A stretch of DNA of 64,000 nt, taken from positions 560,501-624,500 of the forward strand of contig JAODUO010000426.1 in assembly GCA_025642075.2 (NCBI GenBank). The letters are read 5' to 3'. The notes under the pieces were generated by a model. That model was not told the DNA's origin. It worked only from the letters and a program-made list of their open reading frames with translations, and searched no databases. This DNA comes from Ridgeia piscesae. Its lineage: Eukaryota > Annelida > Polychaeta > Sabellida > Siboglinidae. Shown piece by piece: positions 48,901 through 59,159 of the stretch; within the stretch, counting starts at the first letter, position 1; each line of letters starts with the position of its first letter. A program made the translations under genes and the position numbers.

Positions 48901-51900
48901 TATTAAATAAAAAAATACCCTATTTAGCTGCCTCACCTTGCCTTTTGGCGTTTGCAGTAATAATGCAAATTACCATTACATTTCTAAAATTTTGTAAATT
49001 GTGTGGGAGTAATTCATTTCTAATATTGCTTGTTATGCATGCATAAGTGTTGGATGATAAACAAACACTTTTATATATTGTTTTGCATGTTTACAGTCAT
49101 TATTATTCACATTATTATAGTGTAATCTTTGACGGCCGTTTACAGAAAATCTTATTTTTGTCCACATAAATCGACAACACTCTGGAAGTAAACAAGATAC
49201 ACTAACCCAGTTTGGATTGCTGTGTTCTCCTTTATATTCTCTACAATTTGTATAAAAAACATTTTGGTTTTTTGTTTTATCTTTGTAGCAATCAATAAAA
49301 AAGTATTGAAAAATGTCGCATTTTGAAAGGGAAAAAAATAAAATTAAAATATAAATATTAAAAAAAGTTGAAATGTTTTTTATACAGATTGTAGAGTATA
49401 TCAAGAAGAACACAGCAATCCAAACCACATGGCCATGTAAGCTTTACTTCCAAAGTGTTGTTCTTTTCTAGATACGCTATAAATTCTATCATTTGGCGGC
49501 CATTTTCTTTATTGCCATGGAAACGGGGGGTCTGGCAGAAAAAATCCCCATACATTTTTTATTAAGAAAAAGCTTCCTTACAACCTGGACAGAAAAAAAT
49601 ATATGAATTGTGCATTTCAAAAAAATATCCTATCTAGCTCCCATATCTCGCCTTAAAAAGTAAGAATTAGAAATACCACATTGTAAGCTATGTAAGTAAC
49701 TCACCTTTTTCAAATGTGCGTATTTTTGTCATTCTTTCATGATGCTATAAGTCAGTATAACTTCCTGTGTTTCAGAGCACATCTACCAGGATAGCTTTTG
49801 ACTAATGTTTATTTATAGTACATTGGAAAATCACAAAACATTCTGATGCTCATTTCTACCCAAAAACTAACCTTGTAACTTGTGCTGCATGGAAAGCTAT
49901 GTTCGTGATGCGAGCAATGGCAACGGTGAAGTTTACGATACCACATGAACACCTAGCTTATTAAGGCAGGACATGGCAGCTCAAATGAAGTTTTTCGAAA
50001 AAAATATCAAAAACGTGTTTTAGTCTTTTTCTAATACTTTTGTATGTCTTCTATCAATAAAGTTCACTTTTATAACAATTACATACCTCTAAATGACCTT
50101 TTTGCGATAATAAAATGAGCCCCTATCAATTATTAAATCCGTTTTATTGTTGAAGACGCAGGATGTGTTGGAAAATACGCGATGTTGAGACCTTAGTAAC
50201 GCCACTGTACATTCACCGTTCGCCATGTTGTTTGGTACGAATAGAACTGCCAATCTGTCCTCTAACTGCTTGCGTAGACGCCATCCCCGCCCTTTGACCT
50301 GTATTTACATGAAATCCTAATAAACGCAAGCTCAATTCGACCGACTATCTCCTTATTTGGCGTTCGCCGTTATGACATGTCGGCATCGGCGAGTTACGCT
50401 ATGTGCGTGACCTGCGGTGACCTGGGTAATTCCATAAGGCGTGGCGCGTATCCCACAATTCACCATGTTGCCATTTATGAATATAAACAAGATGGCGTCT
50501 AACTAAAGTTTCGACGACATTTGTGTGGATCCTGTCGCTGCCAAACGTTATAAATTTACCGCGTGAATTTAGTCAGAGAAAGAAATGAAAAGTCGCACAA
50601 GTGTGGGACCTGTGTGCGAAACGGGACTTTTCGGCGGCAAAACGGGGTGTTTCGATGGAAATGCAGCCGTACGTAATCACCGTAGACAACATCTTTGCGA
50701 CGATGCCAATGGCGGCTGCGGTGCCCGAGGGTGGCGGGGAAGACGGATATCGAACGGTGTTAGAGATTATTGCCCGTAGCACGCAGCCGTGCATAGGAAT
50801 ATACGTTGCAGGCGACAGCTTAGCGCCGACGGTCGCTGATGGCGTTTGCAGCATGGCCAAACTCTGTGACAACTTGGGTGTTGTTTTTACTTATTGGAAT
50901 GGATCAGAGTATTTGCAGAATTGTCAGTTGCAGTTGTTGATAAATTTGGCTGGTGTGTTTTCAGTCAGTGTATATATCTTTGGGTTTTATCTTTTGGAGT
51001 AAACAAATTAGAAAATTCAGCTACATGACTATGTTTTATGTGAGTTATTACTTAGCTGTTAGACTTCATCCTCACAGTTATGGTCTATGAGTTTTTTTAA
51101 TATAATTAAGTTAGTAACAAATACAATTATTTATTACTAAATGGTATCTCATAATCATATGCTAATTATATTGTTTACAATGTGTGTGTGGTTTTTTACA
51201 TACACACAACATACAAACGCATGCATAGTACATTTACATTCCATTCGAATTTTTTTTATTGATACATGATATATTTCACTTCGGCTTCATCTCCTCCATG
51301 ATGCTTGATCCTTCTTCAGACAGTGGATTGTTCCCATTGCCAAAGTGCTGCATTTTAGTTCTTGCAGGGATGATTGCAGAGGTATTGCTTTGTTACTACA
51401 GTTCATGTCCTAAAATTATTATGCAGAAATTAGTGACACAAACTCATCACCAACACTTGAAACTGCCATGACTTCTCGCAATCAAGGACACACTGCATCT
51501 GTTCTTCAGTCGAAACTTGCTCCTGTCAGCTCAGTGTCTGGTCCTAACAGCCATGTCATTGCCCTCATCATGCAGTTGTTACTGCTATTGACTGTGTTCC
51601 TGTTTGGTAATGTTTTAACTGTTCCTGAGACTATAACAAACATAATTAATACATTTTTAGGTCTTGGTGAACAAAGTCAGAGTTGCTGAAATACCATACA
51701 TAATACGACGTGACTAGGCACAAACTGCATATGACTTAAGAGCAAGTTAATAATTTTGAAACAACTTTCTACTTGCTCTATCCATCCTCAGTGATGATAC
51801 CAGATGTATAACAGAACATTTAAAACTTTACAATATTAATAGTAACAACATATTTTCTTTAAAACATTGCCAAATTGTTATTCAAGCTTTGACGGCCATT

Positions 51901-54900
51901 TGCAGAAAATGCATTTTTCAGAACTCAGACTCCATGCATCTCTGGAAGTGTACTAGCTATGCTAATGATGTTTATATTATTGCATTCTGCATTACTTTCT
52001 TCATGCAACTACAACGAGATATTTGTAAAAACAATCACTTTGAAAAATAAATATATTAATAAATCAAAATAAAATTATGTAATATACAAAATATCTCGTT
52101 GTAGTTGTGTAGTACAAAGTAGTCTAAATAGGACAGTGAAAGAATTATCATTGTATGTTCTAGAGTAATGACTGGGTACGGTGCACAATATTTGCAATAT
52201 TTAACCATTATGGTGGCCATTTTGTTTGGTTACCATGGCAACAGGTGGGTCCGAGTGAAAAAGTTCCATAAATTTTTTATTCCCAATGACATACCCGTTC
52301 TAACTGGATAGATAAGTTTGTCCAAATTATTAAATAAAAAAAAACCCTATTTAGCTGCCTCACCTTGCCTTAAATCTCACCTTTCCACAGGAATTGCTAC
52401 ATAGATGGACATAAATCAAATTTAAACTAAAAATGTATTTTTTTGTATTTTTTAATGTTGTCAACTGTTATATACAATTTTTAACTTTGTGTACACAACT
52501 ACACATAGAAAACAGGTTTGAGCTAATGGTTTGCTTATACACTAACACACGGTCAAGTTAAGTTAAACAGTGTCTTAGCAGATTTATCTATGCAGTTTGT
52601 GCATTCACACAAGGCAAATCTGTTTCAGAAATCAGCTGAATACAGATGTTAGTTTTTCAGTTGATTTTATACTTTTCAAAGCAAACATTTGTTATGTAAA
52701 GTGACTCTGTCATTAGATTCATTTTCATTCCAGTTTGCAGTCAGGGGGAGCGGGGGACCAGAATGCCAGCCCAAGTGGCAGGGGAAGGGCGGCCAGCAAC
52801 CGTGGAAATGGGAAAACAGACTCGGGTCGTGGCAGAGGTCGTGGTAGAGGTCGCGGGCGAGGAGAACTCATCCAATCACATTCCATCTTTGAACAGGGTC
52901 CGATGGGTCCACTGAACCCTGCAAAACGTAGTGGTGGGTCGACTCTCTGCCTTCCACCATGTGTTGGACATTGTTATTGACTAGTTTGATGTCATATTAT
53001 ACTGTTGAAAAAAAGATGCTACAACTTTTCGTACATCTCCAAAGTGATATAGTTCTTGTGTAAACGTAATGTTTATTTATTTTAACTTTAAGGAAAATTC
53101 TTCAGATGAATATAAAGGTATGTAAACTTATATACCTGGAGACAAGAACATAGAACTTCTTTGGATATCTACCCACTAGGCTCCATATATTTTGGCTCAG
53201 GGAAACAGATGCTTGCTACACATTAGCTAAGCATGTTGAACTCTGTATCCACTTTTAGGAATATAGAACTCAACGAATTGTAAAATAACTTTAATGTGTT
53301 TAAAGGCTAAGTGTAAATAAGTTCAGGGGATTTCTGTTATGATTTCAAATAGTGAAATTTCAATGCAGACGTGTATATATACATGCTTGATCACTTGTAC
53401 CTAAAAATGTACATGTATTGTTATAAAAACAAGTTTTTATAATGGATGTTCTCAATATTGGTTGCTGCACATTCTGATTTTAATCATTTAAATTAACATG
53501 TGCTGATGGTGTGTTATATTGTACAGAATTTTGATCTTGTTTTAGGGCATGGATTGAGCGATGGCGGCGGTGGCGGTGGGGGCGGAGGAGGTCAAAGTTC
53601 AGCACGACCCAAGGTCAAATGGGAGGTCAAGAATGAGGAAGAGAATAAAAGAATGATGGACGATCTGCTTCGAGATGATGTAAAAGTTATTCTGTTGTCG
53701 GTTGCATTTGTCATATTTTATGGTCAAGTTCACGCTGACTGGAATTAATTAATCACTGAAAAATAGACAAGTACAGAATATTAAGTATTAAAAAAGCACA
53801 TTTCTTGTATTTAACAAATGACATTCATTTCATTTCCAATTGGCATACACGAACATGTTCTTGGAGTAACAATGTTGTTAAAATTCTGTTTTTATTGTTT
53901 GTTTATTTTTCAGTTGATTTCATATTTCTCCAAGCCCACGTTTGATGTGTAAAGTGATGTTTGTAGTTTGTGGACCATGCAGACCTAGGAGAGGACCGTG
54001 ACCCGAGTATGGTCCCCATCAAGTTACCCCTGGGTCCATCCATCAAATCAGAGGTGAAGCTGGAAATGAAGCCTAATCTGAAGGTTGTGGTAAAAGGTAG
54101 TTGGAATTTTTATGGTGAAAGGAACTGAAACGGAAGCTAAACAGAAATTTTATTTTGATTATTTTTATAAAGAAAACATTGTTTACAAAGGACCAAGATG
54201 GCTTTGCTGCTACACAGTAAAACAATTTAGCGTTTCATTACTTTTAGAAAGATCTGTTCGTGATAGTATTTAGTGTGTACCTTGAACATGGCTGTTTACG
54301 TAGCAAGAGTTCATTTAGCAATTTGTTACCATCGTATCAAACAGCATGTTAGAAAAGAGTCCAGTTGTAGTCTGTTTTGTGGTTAGACGAGGGACGCTAT
54401 CATAAGTCCAACAAGTCATGTGATACGTCACGTGATAGTGTCATGTGATTATTTGCAGCGGTCAAGGAGGAGCCGATGGAAACAGATGAGGTGGACAGTC
54501 CAACAGCCGAAGTGACCAATGGTGCAGCCACAATAGGTATTCCACACAGAGACTTGAGTGTCCAGCCACCCGCCTCAGCGGCGGAATTCTTCAGGAAGGC
54601 AGAGGAGAAAGGTGAATTAAAAGTTGCTGTGGTTAGAATGTACATTCACATTCACAGTGGTCCACTGCTGTCGTTATTCACCCGCAAGTGTAGCAACTAA
54701 TATTGCTCGTAAAATCATTCCCACAAAATAATTACTGTTGTGTTTTATTAAGTGTCAGTTTGTAGACCTGAGTCCCCTCCCCTAGTGGAAGAATTAACTA
54801 AATTGTCCTGTCTCTGAGGAGATGCACTGTACAAATGTACAGCAAAATCAAGAATAAGTAGGAAAATCACTTTTTGAGTTAAAGGTACCATGTAAAGGTA

Positions 54901-57900
54901 AATTTATGGGCTTTCCAACGGTACCAAACACAAATGTCTAGCTGTATTGGTCGCCAAGTTATTGTTTTATAAAGAGAAGGTGTACCAAGTCATTTTCTGA
55001 AAACCGATTCTGAGAAAAACAGCTTTAAAGTTTAATGAAGTATTTTAATACATTTGCAACATAAAGACAGCTTACAGGAGTGAAATTTGGCACAGTTGTA
55101 GACCACCTCAATATGCACAGTGTGGTGAAATTTCACCTTTGCATCTCTTATAGTTCTAGAGATACCCTTTAGAACATTCTGCACCAAATCGGAAATCGAC
55201 AGTAAATGTTCACAGAACCTAGCCATGTGTTCTGTCTGTTTCTGACACAGCACGACACAATCACCGCTTCTTTTGTCATTTTTTGATGTGCCAATGGCAG
55301 CAGCCACTTCAAGTGATGGGCAGACTGTTGCAGCAGTGGACTGGTGCGGCTTCGGATGTGTCGGCTTTGCTCTGGACAGTTGATGTCCGCAGAATTCATT
55401 GATCTTGTCAAACAAACACTATTGGTGGATGTTGAGGCCTGGGGGTGGTGGTTCTGTAGGTAGAGCAGCAGGTGGGTAGACTCCTCGCCTGTGCTGCAAA
55501 TCGAACCGCTGTTTGTCATCGGATGGCTGCTTCCTGGCGAACATGACACTGGGTTCTTCAGACGTAAACCTGATACAAAACAAACATAATAGTCTTAACT
55601 TCCCATATACAAAACATTTAATACTGCAAAAAAATTATGTAATGACTGTCCATTATTTCAAACTGGAGATATGGACAGTTGATCATTAAATCAGATGACA
55701 TACATAGTGAGCCCAGCAGCTAGGTAAATAAGCAGGGTAACAGCATAATTGACGAATACCTTGGATCATTTAGAGTCAGCTCTGAATATTATGAACCTTC
55801 GATCCCATTCGTTAACTGCTCTAAATCAGTAAATCAAAATGTCTTCTTTCTTACCTGTTGCCAAAAATTACTCTCCTCCCCTAATAATAAAAAATATTCT
55901 ACCTAATAAATGTGGTCTACGTACGATAATAACAAGCAGGTATAATTAAGTTAAAAACATAATTCTAATTGAATTACAGTACTAGTTATCCCTAGTATAT
56001 TACCGTACTAGTACATTACCAGTCACATTGATACTCTCACACTAACAGAAAAACCACGGGTTTATGTGAGTTGTGGGATGTCATTGTTAGAGAGCTCAAT
56101 GTGACAATGAGTGAGGCTGAGCCTGCCATCACAGCAAAATAGTCAATAGAGCTAGTATAACTTACCCTCAGTCTGACTGTTATCTCCTTTGCATTCGTTC
56201 GGGGTGTCAACAATTTCCCAATCCATGAATTGTTGACAGCAGGGTCCATCATCAAAACACCTGCAACCGCAGATGAATCCACGAATGTGTTCAAGTTCTT
56301 GGTCTAAATCTACGAGTACATTTTCAGCAGCGTTGGCGTTGCGATCCATCATCCATGATCGAAGCTGTCAATGTCGGCTGTCACTTGGTATTAGTCTTCC
56401 TTGCCACTTTTGCACTCAGGGCCAAAACGACACTCCCTGCTTCACTGTTGTTGTCTGACATGTACGAATCCAGTAAACTCTCCATCCGATACGCGTCCAA
56501 TAGTTGTGTCAAAGATTCGTTGTCAAACACTCCACGCAGATTTTACCATCGCGGCCATCACTGAGGGCTAGGTCGATCGATGTCTATATAACGCTGCTGT
56601 GCAACATCCATGCTATTGTTGAGCCTCTCACTGCACATGTTAAAACCTATGTAACTAACAACAAAAACTATGGCATTGACAACTTAATAATAAATTAGAA
56701 TTCATAGATTTTATACAAAAACGATGTCCGGTGCACCCGATGTCGAACGAAAACAAACATGGATTCGCGTGGGTTTAAAGGTCAGCCACCAATCAGCGCG
56801 GCGCATGATATCACGTGATTTCGCCAATGTGCTCTTGTTTATGTTTTAGCTTAATTTTCAAGCATTTTAATTAGCTTTATACTGACATGTGACAAATTTC
56901 ACGCGTGGGAATACATCCCATAATATTTCAGCTTCAAAACGATACCAATATGGCAGGGACTGGGCCACTTCAGTCAACTCCCCACCAGCTCCAACCTCCT
57001 CCCTCAGTACCTCTATTTTTCACTATCAATTCTCTTCACCCCTGCAATTAATCTTACAAGGTTGTTTTCACCATCTTACATGTGCTCAATTCTGTTGCGT
57101 TACTGTCAACTGTGAAGTTTTCTCTTCCAGACTATGAGTTTCTCTTCATGCAACTGCCGGACGTATTGCCAGGAGACCCGCGACGTGACGATGAAGACGA
57201 TGCAAAGACACGCAGGGGGGCAGGGGGCACTCAGGTGAAGCAGGAACCCCCTAATCCACAGGTTGGTGTCTTCTCTCTGTCATGATGTTGTTGTCATAGT
57301 CACACAACATGTACATACATTATAGAGTGGATGGATCACTGGAGTTTTGATCAAGTGTTTCTGGGTTTGATTCATTAATGTTATGCTACAATAAATATAT
57401 TTACTATTGCATCAAAAATATGAATATGTTAATCACGCGTGAGCCACAGTGAATTGCAATTTAGCATGGTAAATGTGCATTCGAAATCTGTATTTGGGGA
57501 CTGATGAAGTCAAGCTAGTGGTGTGCATAATTATTACAGGTTTTAACATATTCCACTAACTTTGGCAACATGACAATTCATTCGTATGTTTCGGCTGCTG
57601 GGAGCAAGGTTATTATTTTAGATCCGTAGTAGTCTATTATCATTCAGTTCGAATCATCAAATGTGGTTTTAATTTATTTCTAAACTGTATACCATTTGTG
57701 AATTTTTCTACATTCAGCATTCACTAGTACTAGTTTAAAATAACCGACATTGACTGGCAATCTTAATAACTTTTATAACCCGTGCATAGACCATCATATT
57801 GGCTTCGGTTGCTTCAGTGGCATTTATATCAATGGTAGTGCCCCTGACAGTGTATTCTTTAACACGCGGTTCTGTTGTGTGGATCCCGACGACCGCATTA

Positions 57901-58698
57901 TCATAAGACGTGGCTTTAGCTTTAATGTCATGTTGTGTACTGCAACTGTACGGGAATTCATCACAGTGTTGTTTATATTATGACATGACTATGTAAATCA
58001 GATAAGTTGTTTGTTTCCAGGAGAAACTTGCAGACAAGCTTGAACGTTGTACATTGGGAGACTTCGAAGAAGGTTACATTGGAAAATTACAAATTCATAA
58101 GTCAGGCCGCACGAGACTAGTGCTAGGCGGTGTGGCCCTCGACGTCAACATGGGCATGCCCACTGGCTTCCTCCAGGTCAGACATCTAGTATCAAACTTT
58201 CTCGGGTGTTCAACAGTTTTTTAGACAACAAATATTACTATCATTAACACAGAATATTTATCTCCGATTTGTGAAATTTATGTACAGAAGCAGATAATTG
58301 ATGGAAAAAAATTAATAATAACTAATCAGCAGTTGTTAATGGAGTTGGCTCAAGTTATTAAGCAAAAGACAAAAATTATATCTGTGTGATGTACGGTTAT
58401 TATTCCCTTTGGCAGTCTGACAGCGAGTGATTTTGCACAAAAGTTAATTTATCAAATGAGATATAAAATGGTTTTTTAACTTGGTTTAATTTTAACATTA
58501 AAAACAAATTTGTTTGAATGGAAATTGCATTATGTGCGTATCTGTTACATTCCTACCAGTGAGGTCGGTTGTTTCTGTCCACAGGATCTGGTCAGTGTTC
58601 GCTTGACCGGTGACTCAGGGGACATGTCAGTGCTTGGACACGTACAGCACAAGTTGGTGTGTATACCTGACTTGGACAGTCTCCTTGACTCCAGCTGA
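45967..58698 (+). CDS. POLR3D: RNA polymerase III subunit RPC4 (9 exons, complete)
   Basis: Exons: 45967-46049, 46662-46763, 52734-52933 (donor could instead be after 52927), 53546-53679, 53967-54096, 54459-54611, 57131-57261, 58021-58176, 58585-58698. Phases agree and give 400 residues (human 398). The ATG is preceded by an in-frame TGA at 45940. RPC4 is the Pol III subunit that dimerises with RPC5, near the lobe, in initiation, termination and reinitiation. Diagnostic stretches include RDLTLGGIRKKTF (exon 2), an RG-repeat followed by LIQSHSIFEQGP (exon 3), FMQLPDVLPGDP (exon 7), and the C-terminal RPC4 domain with LGHVQHKLVCIPDLDSLL (exon 9). Exon 4 encodes a run of about ten glycines from a G-rich tract. 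Several VKEEP/VKQEP-type sites look like sumoylation motifs. Intron 2 (6 kb) and intron 6 (2.5 kb) carry mobile DNA. Confidence 0.95.
47369..47767 (+). pseudogene. ORF of TTAA element copy 1, unknown protein, early stop
   Basis: A well-placed ATG (AACAAGATGG) gives MASN, then TAG at 47381-47383. The same frame stays open for about 128 further codons. It is rich in Arg/Lys at first (ARREFSQRKKWKAAQ, KRDFSAAKRRVLMEMQ), then Ala/Gly, then VLEIIARSMQPCIGIYVAG. High CpG content contrasts with the flanks. I do not recognise it. It could be the first exon of a transposon or captured host gene. Confidence 0.45.
48350..48541 (+). other. Second short ORF of TTAA element copy 1
   Basis: 63 codons starting MTSRNQGH with a hydrophobic segment VIALIMLLLMLLTVFLFG that could span a membrane. 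A paralogous ORF of 73 codons lies in copy 2. No family recognised; it may be a downstream exon of the same unknown gene or non-coding. Confidence 0.3.
48733..48961 (+). mobile_element. Extra right-end fragment inserted in TTAA element copy 1
   Basis: About 220 bases matching the last part of copy 2, including its right terminus (AGCTGCCTCACCTTGCC), sit inside copy 1. They are flanked by a direct repeat TTGCAGTAAT at 48733-48742 and 48952-48961. The true right end of copy 1 lies 700 bases further on. This looks like a separate insertion or a recombination scar. Confidence 0.5.
49174..49463. repeat. Foldback hairpin near the right end of TTAA element copy 1
   Basis: Imperfect inverted arms of about 92 bases (49174-49265 and 49371-49463) surround a roughly 105-base AT-rich loop. 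A perfect 19-base core (GTTTGGATTGCTGTGTTCT) and a later run (GTATAAAAAACATTT) pair between the arms. Confidence 0.7.
50492..51002 (+). pseudogene. ORF of TTAA element copy 2, unknown protein, early stop and frameshift
   Basis: Counterpart of the copy 1 ORF. The stop after MASN is TAA (50504-50506) rather than TAG. A 4-base loss near 50560 shifts the frame relative to copy 1, after which the common frame resumes (KRDFSAAKRGVSMEMQPY, DGYRTVLEIIARSTQPC) and runs further, to a hydrophobic end VFSVSVYIFGFYLLE. Codons near the start therefore cannot be read in one frame. Confidence 0.4.
51468..51689 (+). other. Second short ORF of TTAA element copy 2
   Basis: 73 codons, the same MTSRNQGH start as in copy 1, and again a hydrophobic stretch (VIALIMQLLLLLTVFLFG). 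It runs ten codons longer because the copy 1 stop (TGA) is TTA here. The differences from copy 1 include amino-acid changes, which does not suggest strong protein-level constraint. Confidence 0.3.
52006..52107. repeat. Hairpin near the right end of TTAA element copy 2
   Basis: Perfect 19-base arms, CAACTACAACGAGATATTT (52006-52024) and its complement (52089-52107), with weaker pairing continuing outward. It is in the same relative position as the foldback of copy 1 but the arm sequences are unrelated. Confidence 0.75.
55032..56560 (-). pseudogene. Unidentified broken - strand locus in POLR3D intron 6
   Basis: Two blocks on - have protein-like composition. The right block (56560-56166) reads NESLTQLLDAYRMESLLDSY, then after a break MMDRNANAAENVLVDLDQEL and a Cys-rich FICGCRCFDDGPCCQQFM; it ends at a strong GTAAGT donor. 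The left block starts after an acceptor near 55568. One frame reads EEPSVMFARKQPSDDKQRFD and a second LFDKINEFCGHQLSRAKP; a third, phase-compatible frame is open for about 130 codons. Mixed frames and stops suggest a decayed gene or transposon. A CpG-rich possible promoter lies at 56700-56840. No family recognised. Confidence 0.4.
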
Positions 58699-58929
58699 CC
58701 CCCTCAGCTACAAGACTAGAGACCGTGTGTCAACAATTGTGTATTTCTATTAAATACTTCAGGTGTGTGTGTTTGCGTGCGTGTGTTTGTTGAGAATGTA
58801 TGTTTATGCCATGGGTGCTATTGTGTCTAGATTTGCAGTCGTGTTGAAAATGTGCTCACGCCATGTGTGATATCGCAAAACTTGGCAAATACAGCATACC
58901 TCAGATATAATGAAATCTCGCTGGTAATG

Positions 58930-58935
58930 AATAAA
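58930..58935 (+). terminator. POLR3D polyadenylation signal AATAAA
   Basis: First AATAAA after the stop codon, about 230 bases downstream, in an overlapping AATAAATAAAT string. Other AATAAA copies near 59090 and 59150 could serve as distal sites. Confidence 0.5.
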
Positions 58936-59159
58936 TAAATCGGACCCAAAAGAATCCCAATTGCCCCTTATTATATATCTGATGAATTGTTATGCATATA
59001 ACGTATTATAAAAAATCCTAACAGTTTTATTAGTCCAACTGGTTGAGTCTGTTGAAATATTATTGAATGTATTGAATCAGTGATGTAAAATAAAAATGCA
59101 TATCCATGGGACCCATGTTTTTTATTGTTTTGTGGAATGCTACAGAATAAAGTATGTTT

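Larger units (their letters stand above)
46836..49656 (+). mobile_element. TTAA-flanked DNA transposon-like element, copy 1
   Basis: Flanked by TTAA at 46836-46839 and 49653-49656. Termini are imperfect inverted repeats (left GGCAGGATACGGCAGCT, right complement GGCGAGATATGGGAGCT). TTAA targets are typical of piggyBac and Kolobok elements; I see no transposase domain, so the superfamily is open. From left to right it holds a CpG-rich segment, a 120-codon open stretch, a second short ORF, an inserted spare right end (about 48733-48961) and a foldback hairpin (about 49174-49463). It sits in POLR3D intron 2. Confidence 0.65.
49961..52373 (+). mobile_element. TTAA-flanked DNA transposon-like element, copy 2
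   Basis: Flanked by TTAA at 49961-49964 and 52370-52373, with termini GGCAGGACATGGCAGCT and, on the complement, GGCAAGGTGAGGCAGCT. Collinear with copy 1 over most of its length at roughly 90 percent identity by eye. It lacks the extra right end found in copy 1, and its hairpin (52006-52107) has arms of different sequence. It lies in POLR3D intron 2, in the same orientation as copy 1. Confidence 0.65.
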
